Assembly (NCBI RefSeq): GCF_000145235.1
Contig: NC_014391.1
Span: 1,302,001 to 1,366,000 of the forward strand
DNA from: Micromonospora aurantiaca ATCC 27029
GTDB lineage: Bacteria > Actinomycetota > Actinomycetes > Mycobacteriales > Micromonosporaceae
Direction of reading: 5' to 3'
Length of the DNA: 64,000 nt
In this document: piece by piece, positions 1 to 9,655 of the stretch
Numbering within the stretch: position 1 is the first letter of the stretch
Layout: each line of letters begins with the position of its first letter
Translations under genes and position numbers: made by a program
Notes under the pieces: generated by a model
Database searches by the model: none
What the model saw: only the letters and a program-made list of their open reading frames with translations
Told to the model about the DNA's origin: nothing

Positions 1-174
1 CTCACCGCCGCCGTGGACGAGGCGATCGCCGCCAACCCGGACGTCGCCGACAAGATCCGCAGCGGCAAGGTCGCGGCGGCCGGCGCGCTGGTCGGTGCGG
101 TCATGAAGACGACCCGCGGCCAGGCGGACGCGAAGACCGTCCGCGAGCTGATCCTGGCGCGCCTCGGCGCCTGA
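1..174 (+). CDS. gatB: Asp/Glu-tRNA amidotransferase subunit B, C-terminal fragment
   Basis: Frame 1 is open from the first base to a TGA at 172-174 and gives 57 residues ending in ELILARLGA. The small helical pattern with [16 protein letters not shown] is typical of the GatB/YqeY tail domain, which helps bind tRNA in the GatCAB complex that converts Glu-tRNA(Gln) or Asp-tRNA(Asn) to the amidated form. The start and catalytic part lie to the left of the window. The assignment rests on the tail alone. Confidence 0.8.
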   Translation, partial: LTAAVDEAIAANPDVADKIRSGKVAAAGALVGAVMKTTRGQADAKTVRELILARLGA

Positions 175-180
175 GGTGTT

Positions 181-233
181 GTAAGGAAGGGCCCCTTCTT
201 AACGCCTGGTGCATGGGAAGGGGCCCTTCCTAA
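181..233. repeat. Pair of GGGGCCC-centred palindromes after gatB
   Basis: Bases 181-203 form a 23-bp near-palindrome (GTAAGGAAGGGCCCC then TTCTTAAC). A second copy, GGAAGGGGCCCTTCC, lies at 216-230 and both are followed by TAACGCC or AACGCC. The exact 23-mer of 181-203 recurs in reverse orientation at 48437-48459. The position just after a stop codon suggests a terminator or a dispersed intergenic repeat; there is no T-run. Confidence 0.75.
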
Positions 234-291
234 CGCCTCGCCACCCCCTCCCCGGACAGGGCGTCAACGGCGACGCCCGGATGGAGTCACC

Positions 292-2649
292 GTGAACCAG
301 CACGACCTCGACGTCCTCGGCGAGATCCAGCGCCGGGTGCTCTGGCTCGCCACCCGCATCGTCGACGCGGCCAACCACGACCGCGACACCGGTGACGGGG
401 TAAAGGTCGGCGGCCACCAGGCGTCAAGCGCCTCCCTGGTCACCGCGATGACAGCGCTCTGGTTCCACCACTTGGACGCCGAGGACCGGGTGGCGGTGAA
501 GCCGCACGCCTCGCCGGTGTTCCACGCGATCCAGTACCTGCTCGGCAACCTCGACAGGTCGTACCTGCCGAAGCTGCGGGCACGCGGTGGGCTCCAGTCG
601 TACCCGTCACGCACCAAGGACCCGGACGAGGTGGACTTCTCCACCGGCTCGGTCGGCCTGGGCGCCGCCGCGCCGCTGTTCGCCGCCGTCACCCGCCGCT
701 ACGTAGACGCGCACTTCGGCGCGCGCCCGCACTCCCGGTTCGTCGCCATCATCGGTGACGCCGAGCTGGACGAGGGCAACATCTGGGAGGCGGTCGCCGA
801 CCCGGCAACCACCGGGCTCGGCAACGTGATGTGGCTCGTCGACTTCAACCGCCAGTCGCTGGACCGGGTCGTACCCGGCATCCGGATCAACCAGTGGCGC
901 GGCCAGTTCGAGGCGGCCGGCTGGCACGTCGTGGAGGTCAAGTACGGCCGCAAGCTGGCCGAGGCGTACGCCCGGCCCGGCGGCGCGGCGCTGCGCGACT
1001 GGATCGACCGGATGCCCAACGAGCAGTACCAGTCGCTGTTCGGGCTGGCCGGGCCGGCGCTGCGCAAGCAGTTCCTGGACGGCGCGCCAGCCGAGGTGGC
1101 CGCGTTCGTCGCCGACATCGGCGACGACGAGCTGGGCCCGCTCGTCACCGACCTGGGCGGGCACGACGCGCAGGCCATGCTCGACGCCTACGCCCAGTGC
1201 GACGCCGTCACCGACCGGCCCAGCGTCGTCTTCGCGTACACGGTCAAGGGCTGGGGCCTGCCGATCGCCGGCAACCCACGCAACCACTCGGCGCTGCTCA
1301 CCACCGAGCAGGTCGACACGTTGCGCGCCGCGCACGGCCTGACCCCGGAGACCGAGTGGGACCGTCTCGACCCGGCGACACCGGCCGGCATCCGGGCCGG
1401 CGAGCGCCGGGAGGCGCTGTCCCGCGCGCCGCGCGAGCGGGCGCTGGGCGTCACCGTTCCGGAGACCACGAGGGTACGCGCGAACAAGCCCGTCTCCACC
1501 CAGGAGGTCTTCGGCCGGGTGCTGGTCGACCTGGCCCGCGATCCGCAGGTTGCGCCCTACCTGGTGACGACCGCGCCGGACGTGGCCACCTCGACCAACC
1601 TGGCCGGGTTCATCAACAAGACGGGCGTCTTCGCACCGACCGAGCAGCGTTCCTGGACCGAGGACCGGATGCTGCGCTGGACCGAGAGCCCCGCCGGGCA
1701 GCACATCGAGCTGGGCATCTCGGAGATGAACCTGTTCCTGCTTCTCGGCCAGCTCGGCCTGTCGTGGGACCTGTCCGGCCAGCCGCTGCTGCCGGTGGGC
1801 ACCGTCTACGACCCGTTCGTGCTGCGCGGTCTCGACGCGTTCCTGTACGGCACGTACTCCGGTTCCCGGTTCGTGGTGGCAGGCACCCCGTCCGGCATCA
1901 CGCTGGCTCCGGAGGGCGGCGCGCACCAGTCCACCATCACCGCGTCGGTCGGCCTGGAGCTGCCGGGGGTGACGTTCCTGGAGCCCGCGTACGCCGGCAG
2001 CCTCGACTGGCTGCTCTGCGACGCGCTCGGGCAGATCGCCGGTGGCTCCGCTCCGGCCGCGACAGCCGCGCCGGCCGAGGACGGGGCCTACTACTTCCGG
2101 CTCAGCACCCGGCCGATCGACCAGGCGCCGTTCGAGGCGGCCCGGGCGCGGCTCGGGGACGCCGTGCTGCGGCGGCAGGTGGTGGCCGGCGCGTACCGGC
2201 TCGTCGACGCGCACCAGGCGTACCCCGATCTGGCTGACGCCCCGGTCGTGCAGCTCGCCGCCTCCGGCGCGGTGCTGCCGGAGGTGCTCGCGGCCGCCGC
2301 GGAGCTGGCGGAGGAGGGCGTGGCCGCGCACGTGGTCGACGTGACCAGCCTGGACCGCCTCTACCGGGCGTGGCAGCGGACGCTGCGACAGGGTGTGCGG
2401 ACCGCAACCGTGCCGAGCGTGCCAGGCGCGCTGCGGTCGGCGTTCGCCGACCGGGTGCCGGTGGTCACCGTGCACGACGCGGCCTCGCACGCGATGGCCT
2501 GGCTCGGCTCGGCGGTCGGTGCTCCGGCGGTGCCGCTCGGGGTGGACGAGTTCGGCCAGTCCGGCAGTGTCCGGGAGCTGTACGAGCTGCACGACCTGCT
2601 GCCCGGCAGCATCGTCAACGCAGCGCTGGCCGCGATCGCGCTGCGCTGA
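292..2649 (+). CDS. Homodimeric pyruvate-dehydrogenase-E1/transketolase-like thiamine-diphosphate enzyme
   Basis: The 785-residue protein has the three-part build of the AceE/transketolase superfamily: an N-terminal ThDP-binding half, a central pyrimidine-binding domain and a transketolase C-domain. The ThDP/Mg motif starts at GDAELDEGN (about residue 155) and ends at the Asn of DFNRQS about 30 residues later. Active-site-like histidines appear in KPHASP and RNHSA. AceE proteins are usually near 890-910 residues, so this is about 100 shorter. No dihydrolipoyl acyltransferase or E3 gene is beside it, so pyruvate oxidation is an inference and another 2-oxoacid or ketose substrate is possible. 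The GTG start at 292 follows GGAG at 283-286. Confidence 0.75.
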   Translation: MNQHDLDVLGEIQRRVLWLATRIVDAANHDRDTGDGVKVGGHQASSASLVTAMTALWFHHLDAEDRVAVKPHASPVFHAIQYLLGNLDRSYLPKLRARGGLQSYPSRTKDPDEVDFSTGSVGLGAAAPLFAAVTRRYVDAHFGARPHSRFVAIIGDAELDEGNIWEAVADPATTGLGNVMWLVDFNRQSLDRVVPGIRINQWRGQFEAAGWHVVEVKYGRKLAEAYARPGGAALRDWIDRMPNEQYQSLFGLAGPALRKQFLDGAPAEVAAFVADIGDDELGPLVTDLGGHDAQAMLDAYAQCDAVTDRPSVVFAYTVKGWGLPIAGNPRNHSALLTTEQVDTLRAAHGLTPETEWDRLDPATPAGIRAGERREALSRAPRERALGVTVPETTRVRANKPVSTQEVFGRVLVDLARDPQVAPYLVTTAPDVATSTNLAGFINKTGVFAPTEQRSWTEDRMLRWTESPAGQHIELGISEMNLFLLLGQLGLSWDLSGQPLLPVGTVYDPFVLRGLDAFLYGTYSGSRFVVAGTPSGITLAPEGGAHQSTITASVGLELPGVTFLEPAYAGSLDWLLCDALGQIAGGSAPAATAAPAEDGAYYFRLSTRPIDQAPFEAARARLGDAVLRRQVVAGAYRLVDAHQAYPDLADAPVVQLAASGAVLPEVLAAAAELAEEGVAAHVVDVTSLDRLYRAWQRTLRQGVRTATVPSVPGALRSAFADRVPVVTVHDAASHAMAWLGSAVGAPAVPLGVDEFGQSGSVRELYELHDLLPGSIVNAALAAIALR

Positions 2650-2704
2650 GGCGCGCGTCCGTTGCGCTGACCGCACGCCGCCACGGGGCCGGCCGGACAT
2701 CCGG

Positions 2705-2782
2705 GCGGCCCCGGGCCCTCGCGGTGGGGGTCCGGCCTCCGTGCGGCGGCCCCGGGTCCTCGCGGTGAGGTCCGGCCTCCGG
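2705..2782. repeat. Two imperfect tandem copies of a ~36-bp GC-rich unit
   Basis: A unit beginning GCGGCCCCGGG and ending GTCCGGCCTCCG is present at 2705-2741 and again at 2747-2782, with a few substitutions and a length difference. It lies in the 545-bp spacer between two convergent genes. I see no gene in that spacer; the short ORFs lack ribosome sites. Confidence 0.5.
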
Positions 2783-2962
2783 GTGGGCCTCAGTCTCCCG
2801 GCTCGCCGGCCTTCCGGCTCTCCCGGATCGACTCCGGCCCGGCGGGCCGCGTCCTGGCCGATTCGGGTGGCGCGGTGGACGGCATTCCTCACAGAACGTG
2901 ACGGCCGGGACGGCTGCGGAGAGTAACCGCCTCTGGCGACCTGGGGGATCGCCTCTCGGCCC

Positions 2963-3085
2963 CTTTGCTCTGCAGCCATATCCGCATCACCGCCCTGAGC
3001 TGCGATGGCGCGGAACACCCGCCGCTCTGCACCCACCCAGGCGGTGACTCTCGGTGCCTGCTGCGCCGATGGGTGCAGAGCAAAG
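2963..3085. repeat. Nested inverted repeat based on GCTCTGCA
   Basis: CTTTGCTCTGCA at 2963-2974 is matched exactly by its reverse complement at 3074-3085. An inner copy, GCTCTGCACCCA at 3024-3035, is matched by TGGGTGCAGAGC at 3070-3081. The right arm can therefore pair with either left arm; the inner pairing gives a 12-bp stem with a 34-nt loop. It lies between convergent genes and may be a terminator or a small dispersed repeat. Confidence 0.6.
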
Positions 3086-3194
3086 TCGGCGGCGGGACAT
3101 CCCCGGGCCGGACGGGCTTCGTGACGCCGAGTGACCGGGTGTCAGTGCGGCAGGGCGCCGGGCTGACCGCGAGAAAGGCGAGAAAGCGGGGCGG

Positions 3195-4808
3195 TCAGCT
3201 CGTGGGGGTGGGGCTCAGCGTGGTCGTGCCCGGCGACGGCGACTCCGACGGGCCGCGGGTCGGGGTCGGGGTGACCGGCACCTGGTCGCCCTTCGCCGGG
3301 TCGCGGATGACGTGCCGCTCCAGGTTGACCTGCGACTGCCCGGTGCCGCCCACAGTGATCTCGTCGTACGCCTGGAGCAGCTTCTGCTGGTCGAAGTAGA
3401 GCACAGTCATGGTCAGCGGAGTCGGCTTCTCGCCCTCCAGGCCGCGCAGCCCGGCCCCACCGGTGGAGCCCTGCACCATCAGCGTGGTCGGCTGCTTGCC
3501 CTCCACCTGCGGCAGCTTCGACACCTGCCGGGAGTGGGTGTGCCCGGAGAGCACGAGCGGGCAGTCGCCGGAGAGCGGGCCGGCCGAGGCGGGGTCGTGG
3601 ATGAGCGCGATGTCGACCTTGCGCGGCGACTTGTCGATCGTGGCGGCGAGCTGTTCGCCGGCGCCGATCACCTGGTCGGCGACGGCCGAGGTGAGGCCGC
3701 TGCCGGCCGGTGAGGTCTCCTTGTCGGGGGTGAAGCGGGGGTCGCCGATGCCCGCGATGGTCAGCCCACCCACTGTGGTGACCGAGTTGTTCAGCACGAT
3801 CGCGTTCGGCTGCTGCGCCACCGCGGCGGCGGTGCGCGGCGAGTCGTGGTTGCCGCGGATGAACACGTACGGCTTCTTGAGCAGGCCGATCGACCCGACG
3901 AACGACGCCTCCGGCTCGCTGCCCCAGTCGGTCATGTCGCCGGTGTCGACCACCACGTCGATGCCGAACTGCTCGACCACGGTACGGATCAGCTGCCAGC
4001 CGGTCGGGTTGAGGTGGATGTCCGACACGTGCAGCACCCGTGTGGTGCCGGGCGACGGCTGCACCACGGGCAGGGCGGAGACCGTGGTGTAGAGCTTGCT
4101 GACGTTGCCGACCAGCCGTTGGAGCTGCTCGGCGTACTTGGTGTAGTCGTTCGCGATCCGCCGCGCGTCACCGACGATCGCCGGCGCGTTGACCAGCAGG
4201 CCCTCGTACCGCGGCTCCTCGATCGCCTGCGGACGCAGCGTGCTCGCGGCCATCCCGAGGCTGCCGGCGGTCACGACCAGCGCCAGGCCGCCGGCCCACG
4301 CGGTGCGCCGGACGTCCCGGAAGACGAGCGCGGCCAGCAGCAGCGTTGCGAGCACGACCGAGGCGAGCGTACGCAGCCCGAGCCGCATCACGCCGTCGCG
4401 GACGTCCTGGACGGCGGACTGGCTGGCCCGGCTGATGCTGGCCGGGTCGTCGATGAGCGCCTCGGTGCGCCCCTGGTCCAGCGAGCCCACCTCGACTGTG
4501 AGGTACGCCGGGCCGTCGTGGCTGTCCAGCAGCAGCGCGCCCAGCGGCGGGATGTCGACGGTGGTGCCGCCGGACAGCGACGGGCTGAGTTTCAGTTCGG
4601 CCCGGAACGGGCCGATGTCGGTGCCGACGTGGCCGCCCGCGTACGTGCCGATCACGATGCCGCCGAGCGTGACCGCGAGCAGAGCCAGCACGACACCCAG
4701 CCGGCGCAGCCGGTGACCGGGCCGCCACGCCGTCAGGCGGCGGGCGCGCCCGCGCTCCGGAGACGTCTCGTCCCCGGAGCGGTGCTGTTCGTTCTCGTGG
4801 CCGTCCAT
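3195..4808 (-). CDS. Membrane-anchored calcineurin-like metallophosphoesterase
   Basis: The 537-residue protein carries the metallophosphoesterase signature in order: SDIHL (about residue 262), DTGDMTD (about 289), RGNHDS (about 318) and SGHTHSR (about 424). These supply the residues for a two-metal centre. The N-terminus is hydrophilic, then has a hydrophobic helix (about 37-58) and a second hydrophobic pair around residues 145-190, so the catalytic domain is predicted outside the membrane. The tail is rich in Pro, Ser and Thr. The substrate is unknown. The gene converges on the E1-like gene and lies in tandem with the sugar dehydrogenase gene. Confidence 0.8.
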   Translation of the reverse strand: MDGHENEQHRSGDETSPERGRARRLTAWRPGHRLRRLGVVLALLAVTLGGIVIGTYAGGHVGTDIGPFRAELKLSPSLSGGTTVDIPPLGALLLDSHDGPAYLTVEVGSLDQGRTEALIDDPASISRASQSAVQDVRDGVMRLGLRTLASVVLATLLLAALVFRDVRRTAWAGGLALVVTAGSLGMAASTLRPQAIEEPRYEGLLVNAPAIVGDARRIANDYTKYAEQLQRLVGNVSKLYTTVSALPVVQPSPGTTRVLHVSDIHLNPTGWQLIRTVVEQFGIDVVVDTGDMTDWGSEPEASFVGSIGLLKKPYVFIRGNHDSPRTAAAVAQQPNAIVLNNSVTTVGGLTIAGIGDPRFTPDKETSPAGSGLTSAVADQVIGAGEQLAATIDKSPRKVDIALIHDPASAGPLSGDCPLVLSGHTHSRQVSKLPQVEGKQPTTLMVQGSTGGAGLRGLEGEKPTPLTMTVLYFDQQKLLQAYDEITVGGTGQSQVNLERHVIRDPAKGDQVPVTPTPTRGPSESPSPGTTTLSPTPTS

Positions 4809-4861
4809 GCTGAGATTCTGACCTGCCCCTTGCGCGATCTTGACAAACCCGGTGGGCCGGA

Positions 4862-6037
4862 TCAGCTCCGGCCGGCGCCCCCGTCGGCGAAGACGAGCCG
4901 CAGGAGGCGGTCGTCCTCGGCGGTGGGCGTACCCCGCCCGTCCCGGTTCGACGTGCTCACCCAGAGCGAGCCGTCCGGCGCCGCCGCGACGGCCCGTAGC
5001 CGACCGTGCCGGCCGTTGAGCAGGTCGCGCGGCTGACCGAGGACTGTGCCGTTGCCGGCCAGCTCCACCAGCCAGAGTCGCTGGCCGCGCAGGCAGGCGG
5101 CGACGAGCAGACGGTCCGCCGCCGCCAGGCCGGAACAGGAGGCGTCACCGGTGGGCCACTGTGTGATCGGGTTCATGTAGCGCTTGTCGTCGCCGCGCCC
5201 CTCGACCCGGGGCCAGCCGTAGTTCCCGCCCTTGTTGATCTGGTTGATCTCGTCCCAGGTGTTCTGGCCGAACTCCACCGCGTACATCTTCTTGTCCGGC
5301 GTCCAGGCGAAGCCCTGGACGTTGCGGTGGCCCGTCGACCAGACCGGCGACCCGGCGGTGGGGTTGCCCGGCGCAGGCTTGCCGTCCGGCGTGATCCGGA
5401 GGATCTTGCCGCCGAGGCTCTTGGCGTCCTGGGCGTTCTCGGTGCGCCCCGCGTCGCCGGTGCTCGCGTAGAGGTGGCCGTCCGGGCCGAAGCCGAGCCC
5501 GCCGCCGTTGTGCGTGCCGGACTTCGGGATGCCGGTCAGGATCGGCTTCGGCGCCTGCCCGAGCTGCATCTTCGCGATCCGGTTGTCGTCCTCGGCCGTG
5601 TAGTAGACGAAGACCGTGCGGTCCTTGGCGTACGCGGGGGAGACCGCGATGCCCAGCAGGCCGCCCTCGCCGCCGGCGGCCACATCCGGCACGGTCTGGA
5701 CCGGCCGGACGGCCAGCCCGTCTGGGCCGGACTCCGGGCCGACCTGGAGGATCCGTCCCTTGTCCCGCTCGGTGACAAGCGCCCCGCCGTCGGGCAGGAA
5801 CGCGATGCCCCACGGCACCTCCAGCCCCTTGGCCAGCACGGTGGCGACAACCTGCTGACCGGCCCCGCCGGGGCTCGCGGTGCCGGACGGTGTGGGCAGG
5901 TTGGGCGGTGCGCCGGCCGGGTCCGGCTCGGGCTCGCCGAGGGCGCAGCCGGCGGCGCCCAGGAGCAGCGCCGCGCAGGACGCCGCCAGCGCCGTCCGGA
6001 GGCGGCTGACACGGGGGTACGCAAGACGCGGGCTCAC
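4862..6037 (-). CDS. PQQ-dependent sugar (glucose/sorbosone) dehydrogenase-like lipoprotein
   Basis: The beta-propeller protein of the GSDH family has [19 protein letters not shown] near the N-terminus, [19 protein letters not shown] and [15 protein letters not shown]. It begins with a hydrophobic signal ending in the lipobox LLGAAGC, so it is expected to be lipid-anchored outside the cell. Such enzymes oxidise aldose sugars with PQQ and Ca2+. I chose the GTG at 6037 (391 residues) over an ATG at 6076 because a TAGGCT hexamer ends 7 nt before it, the pattern of a leaderless transcript. No PQQ synthesis genes are visible in the window. Confidence 0.78.
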   Translation of the reverse strand: MSPRLAYPRVSRLRTALAASCAALLLGAAGCALGEPEPDPAGAPPNLPTPSGTASPGGAGQQVVATVLAKGLEVPWGIAFLPDGGALVTERDKGRILQVGPESGPDGLAVRPVQTVPDVAAGGEGGLLGIAVSPAYAKDRTVFVYYTAEDDNRIAKMQLGQAPKPILTGIPKSGTHNGGGLGFGPDGHLYASTGDAGRTENAQDAKSLGGKILRITPDGKPAPGNPTAGSPVWSTGHRNVQGFAWTPDKKMYAVEFGQNTWDEINQINKGGNYGWPRVEGRGDDKRYMNPITQWPTGDASCSGLAAADRLLVAACLRGQRLWLVELAGNGTVLGQPRDLLNGRHGRLRAVAAAPDGSLWVSTSNRDGRGTPTAEDDRLLRLVFADGGAGRS

Positions 6038-6122
6038 CCGGCCCAGCCTAGCCGGGCGGACCGGCGAACCAGGCACGTCGCGCGCACCCCTGCCCGCGTC
6101 CGGCCGTTCGGAGGAGTACCGG

Positions 6123-7928
6123 TCAGCCGGCCCGCAGCGCGAGCAGGGCGACGTCGTCCTCGCGCCGGTGCGCGGCGGCGAGCAGCCGGTCGCAGAGCAG
6201 GTCCAGCGGTACGCCCGGCCCGCCGGCCTCGAGGTGGGCGAGCAACTCGGCCTGTCCCTCGTCGATCGGCTGGTCCCGGCGCTCGATCAACCCGTCGGTG
6301 TGCAGCAGCAGCGTGTCGCCCGGTGCCAGGGTCAGCGTCCGGCCGGTACGCCGGGGCGGCCGGGCCAGCCCGAGCAGCGGCCCGCGACCCTCCGCCACGG
6401 AGACCGTGCCGTCGGCGCGGACCAGCAACGGCGGCGGGTGCCCCGCGTTGCACCAGGAGACCCTCAGCCCGTCGTCGGCCGGGCGGACCCGGGCCAGCAC
6501 GGCGGTGGCGACGGTGGGCACCCGCAGCCCGCCCATGGCCTGGTCGAGGTGGGCAACCAGATCCTCCACCGGGTCGTTACGCCCGTACGCGTTGCCCCGC
6601 ACCAGGTTGCGCAACTGGCCCATGGTGGCCGCCGCCTCGATGTCGTGCCCGGCGACGTCGCCGATCGCGGCGATCAGCTCGCCGTCGGGCTGGACGAACG
6701 CGTCGTACCAGTCGCCGCCCACCTCCACCCGGTCGGCGGCCGGCAGGTAGCGGGCGGCCAGCTCGATTCCGGGCACGGCCGGCAGGCTCGGCAGCATGCT
6801 GTGCTGGAGCACCTCGGCGACGTGCCGCTGCTCCCCGTAGAGGCGGCTGTTGCCGACCGCCTGTCCGGCGCGTACCCCGATGTCCTGCGCGGTGCGCAGG
6901 TCGCTGGCGTCGAAACCACGCCGCCCCTGACGGTTGACGAGCGTGACGGCGCCGATCACCCGGTCCCCGGCGGCGGTGATCGGCACGGTCAGGTGGGAAC
7001 CGATGCCGAGACGGTCGGCGAGCGGCACCAGCTCCGGGCGCGTCGTGCCGCGCGCCACGTCGTCCAGGTCGGCCACTGCGCGCACCACCGGCCGCCCGGT
7101 ACGCAGCACCGACCGGATCTGCGACTCCGCGCTGAGCCCGGTGGTCAGCAACTCGGCGAAGCGGGTCAGGTCGGCCTCGCGCTCGGCGTCCCGGTGCACG
7201 CCGGTGACGGTGCGCGGCCGGCCCGCCGGGTCGACGAGCGTGATCAGGCACCAGTCGGCGAGCAGCGGCACCATCGCGTGCCCGAGCCGGTCCACGGCGG
7301 TGGCCACGTCGAGCGTGCCGCCGAGCATCTCGCTCATCCCGGCCAGCATGGCGAGCCGGTCGTGCGCCTCCTCGGCGCGGCGGCGGGCCTGCTCGGCGCC
7401 GCGGACCGCGATACGCAGTCGCAGCTCCGAGGAGCACGCGGCAGCCAGGTCGGCGAGCGTCCGCAGCTGCTCCTTCGTCCAGGCCCGGGGCTTGCTGTCG
7501 ATCGCGCAGAGCGAGCCGAGCACCCGCCCCTCCAGGTCGGTCAGCGGCATGCCCGCGTACGCCACCACGCCCAGATCCTCGATGGCCAGGTTGAGGCGTA
7601 CGCGCGGGTAGAGACGGGCGTCGGGCAGCACCAGCGGCATCTCGATGTCGACGACGTGCTGGCAGAACGAGTGGCTCAGCGGCGTCTCCCGGCGGGCCGC
7701 CCACGGCTCCGGCAGGCCGGTCGCGCCGGGAAAGAACTGGCGCTCGGCGTCCACCAGGGAGACGAGTGCGACAGGCACGTCCAGCAGGTCGCCGACCAGA
7801 CGCGCGAACCTGTCGAACGCCTCGTCCGGTACGGCGTCGAGCCGGGTCTCGTCGAGTGAACGCAACCGGTCGGGGTCGGCGAGCGCCGGAATCGGCACGG
7901 ACACCCGTCCCCGGCCGTCCTCGCTCAT
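6123..7928 (-). CDS. GAF-GAF-SpoIIE (PP2C-type) signalling phosphatase
   Basis: The protein has 601 residues. The first GAF domain (about residues 25-160) contains FCQHVV and [10 protein letters not shown], as in light- or redox-sensing GAF proteins. A second GAF-like domain lies around 185-345. The SpoIIE/PP2C domain (about 370-600) has [25 protein letters not shown] and LLHTDGLIE, supplying the metal-binding aspartates. It probably dephosphorylates a Ser/Thr protein, such as an anti-sigma antagonist, in response to a GAF signal. The ATG at 7928 is preferred over the GTG at 7955 because GAGGG lies about 10 nt upstream. TATAAC on this strand (7977-7982) is a possible -10. Confidence 0.82.
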   Translation of the reverse strand: MSEDGRGRVSVPIPALADPDRLRSLDETRLDAVPDEAFDRFARLVGDLLDVPVALVSLVDAERQFFPGATGLPEPWAARRETPLSHSFCQHVVDIEMPLVLPDARLYPRVRLNLAIEDLGVVAYAGMPLTDLEGRVLGSLCAIDSKPRAWTKEQLRTLADLAAACSSELRLRIAVRGAEQARRRAEEAHDRLAMLAGMSEMLGGTLDVATAVDRLGHAMVPLLADWCLITLVDPAGRPRTVTGVHRDAEREADLTRFAELLTTGLSAESQIRSVLRTGRPVVRAVADLDDVARGTTRPELVPLADRLGIGSHLTVPITAAGDRVIGAVTLVNRQGRRGFDASDLRTAQDIGVRAGQAVGNSRLYGEQRHVAEVLQHSMLPSLPAVPGIELAARYLPAADRVEVGGDWYDAFVQPDGELIAAIGDVAGHDIEAAATMGQLRNLVRGNAYGRNDPVEDLVAHLDQAMGGLRVPTVATAVLARVRPADDGLRVSWCNAGHPPPLLVRADGTVSVAEGRGPLLGLARPPRRTGRTLTLAPGDTLLLHTDGLIERRDQPIDEGQAELLAHLEAGGPGVPLDLLCDRLLAAAHRREDDVALLALRAG

Positions 7929-8071
7929 CGCCACCGCCCTCAGCAAGCGGAACACCCGACCGGCATCCCGCTCTCGGTTATACCCCGCCGGGCCGCCACT
8001 CCATTCCCGGCGCGGTGTTCGTTACGGGTCACGCCGCGCCGGCCGGTCCGGGGCCGATATCGTCGGCGGTC

Positions 8072-8998
8072 GTGAAGGTATGGATCCCGCACCCGGAGGG
8101 CCGCCGGCTGCTCGGCGAGCTGCCGCCCGGCGTCACCGTGGAGCTGCTGGACGATCCGCGGCGGCTTCCGTCGTCCCCGTCCGGGGTGCGGTTCTGGGTG
8201 CCACCGTTCCTGTCCGGCCCGGACGCCGGGGCGCTCCTCGCCGAGCTGCCCGACGTCGAGGTGGTGCAACTGCTCTCCGCCGGGGCGGACGCCTGGGTGG
8301 GGCGGATCCCCGACGGCGTGACGCTCTGCGACGCCCGGGGCGTGCACGACTCACCCACCGCCGAATGGGTGGTCGCCGCGATCCTCTCCTCGCTGCGCGG
8401 ATTCGCGCCGCTGGCCCGTGCGCAGGCCCGGCGCGAGTGGGCGTACGACGAGGTGGCGCCCACCGACGAACTGGCCGGTAAGCGGGTGCTGATCGTCGGC
8501 GCGGGCTCGATCGGCACCGCGGTACGCGACCGGCTCGCCCCGTTCGAGGTGAGCTTCACGCTCGTGGCCCGTACGCCGCGACCCGACCAGGGCGTGCACG
8601 GGGTGGACGAGTTGCCCGCGCTGCTGCCCGAGGCGGACGTGGTGGTTCTCCTGGTGCCGCTGACCGAGCAGACCCGGGGCATGGTCGACGAGCGCTTCCT
8701 CGCCGCGATGCCTGACGGCGCGCTGCTCGTCAACGCCGCCCGCGGTCCGGTGGCACGTACCTCGGCGCTTGTGGCCGAGCTGACCTCGGGCCGCCTGCGC
8801 GCGGCGATGGACGTCACCGACCCGGAGCCGCTGCCCGCCGACCATCCCCTGTGGGAGCTGCCGAACGTGTTGCTCACCCCGCACGTCGCCGGCTCGGTAC
8901 GCGGGCTGCTGCCCCGCGCGTACCGCCTCGTGGGCGAGCAGTTGCGCCGGTACGTGGCCGGGGAGGAGCTGACGAACCGGGTGGTCGACGGCTACTGA
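8072..8998 (+). CDS. NAD-dependent D-2-hydroxyacid dehydrogenase family protein
   Basis: The 308-residue protein has a split catalytic domain around a Rossmann fold. The dinucleotide motif is GAGSIGTAV, the catalytic Arg lies in NAARGPV, the Glu in DVTDPEPLP and the His in LTPHVAGS. These are the R-E-H residues of the family that interconverts 2-oxoacids and D-2-hydroxyacids. The substrate cannot be read from sequence. The reading frame is open much further upstream, but family length and the start KVWIPHP support the GTG at 8072. Its 3' end faces the PH-like gene with an 11-bp gap. Confidence 0.82.
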   Translation: MKVWIPHPEGRRLLGELPPGVTVELLDDPRRLPSSPSGVRFWVPPFLSGPDAGALLAELPDVEVVQLLSAGADAWVGRIPDGVTLCDARGVHDSPTAEWVVAAILSSLRGFAPLARAQARREWAYDEVAPTDELAGKRVLIVGAGSIGTAVRDRLAPFEVSFTLVARTPRPDQGVHGVDELPALLPEADVVVLLVPLTEQTRGMVDERFLAAMPDGALLVNAARGPVARTSALVAELTSGRLRAAMDVTDPEPLPADHPLWELPNVLLTPHVAGSVRGLLPRAYRLVGEQLRRYVAGEELTNRVVDGY

Positions 8999-9009
8999 TC
9001 GCGGGTGGC

Positions 9010-9393
9010 TCAATGATCGCTGCCGGTGTCCGGCAGCTCCTGCCCCGTGACGGCGATCAGCCGGGGCAGTTCGGTGGCGCGTACCGCCGGCAGCATCACC
9101 ACTTCGCCGTCGTCGAGCCGGGCCACCGCCCGGCCGCGGGGGTCACCGGCGAGTTCGGCGACCTGGTTCCACGGCACCCGGCGCTGCCCGACGAGCGCCC
9201 GCAGCCGCAGCTCCCGGGCATCGGCGTCGGTGCCGGCCCGCCACGCCCAGACCGCGACGGCGAGCGGCACGAGCAGCACCCAGAGCAGCCACCAGCGGGC
9301 GGAGGCCAGCGGCAGCGCGCCGATGAAGGCGACGATCGCGGCGACCAGGATGGCCTGGTTGTGACGGAAACGGACGGTATCGGCGCGGCTCAC
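9010..9393 (-). CDS. Small PH-domain-like membrane protein
   Basis: The protein has 127 residues. After a short start (SRADTVRFRHNQ) come two close hydrophobic helices (about residues 14-50) joined by ASARWW, then a beta-rich tail with RVPWNQVAEL and DDGEVVMLPAV. This matches the actinobacterial small membrane proteins with a bacterial PH domain (bPH_6 type). The function is unknown. The GTG at 9393 is chosen because the extended upstream frame runs through the hairpins at 9476-9587 and has no protein-like character. Confidence 0.65.
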   Translation of the reverse strand: MSRADTVRFRHNQAILVAAIVAFIGALPLASARWWLLWVLLVPLAVAVWAWRAGTDADARELRLRALVGQRRVPWNQVAELAGDPRGRAVARLDDGEVVMLPAVRATELPRLIAVTGQELPDTGSDH

Positions 9394-9475
9394 CCCCCGA
9401 TGATCCCACCCGGCCAGTCCACCCCACCCCGCGGGCGTCCCCACCCTCCCTGCGTCCCTCCCCGCACCCGCCGAC

Positions 9476-9523
9476 GATCTTGGTACGGTTCCGCCCCGCG
9501 AGGGGCGGAACCGTACCAAGATC
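9476..9523. repeat. Perfect 22-bp hairpin with GCGA loop
   Basis: The left arm at 9476-9497 begins GATCTTGGTACGG and the exact reverse complement occupies 9502-9523, with a 4-nt GCGA loop. There is no T-run. It lies in the 343-bp spacer between the divergent PH-like gene and the GGDEF-EAL gene, so termination of a neighbouring gene is not an obvious role. A dispersed-repeat (REP/MITE-like) origin is plausible. Confidence 0.85.
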
Positions 9524-9535
9524 TCGCTCGAGTTG

Positions 9536-9587
9536 GAGATCTTGGAAGCGTTGGGCCCCTCCGCGGGCCGTTTCCTTCCAAGATCTC
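9536..9587. repeat. Second hairpin sharing the AGATCTTGG arm
   Basis: GAGATCTTGGAA at 9536-9547 pairs with TTCCAAGATCTC at 9576-9587. The loop contains a weaker GGCCC/GGGCC pairing. It shares GATCTTGG with the hairpin at 9476, and a further half-site GATCTTGGG lies near 9619. Together they form a small family in one spacer. Confidence 0.7.
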
Positions 9588-9655
9588 GCCCGGGAGACCG
9601 ACGCGGGACCGACGCGTCGATCTTGGGCGTGATCCGGGCCGGTGACCGCCGTTGA

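Noticed and set aside
607..3036. Long minus-strand open frame opposite the E1-like gene
   Set aside because: It is antisense to a clearly conserved gene, is Arg/Gly/Pro-rich with no domain, and results from GC-rich codon bias.
2965..3399. Plus-strand 144-residue frame in the spacer after the E1-like gene
   Set aside because: It has no ribosome site, runs through the inverted repeats and is antisense to the metallophosphoesterase end.
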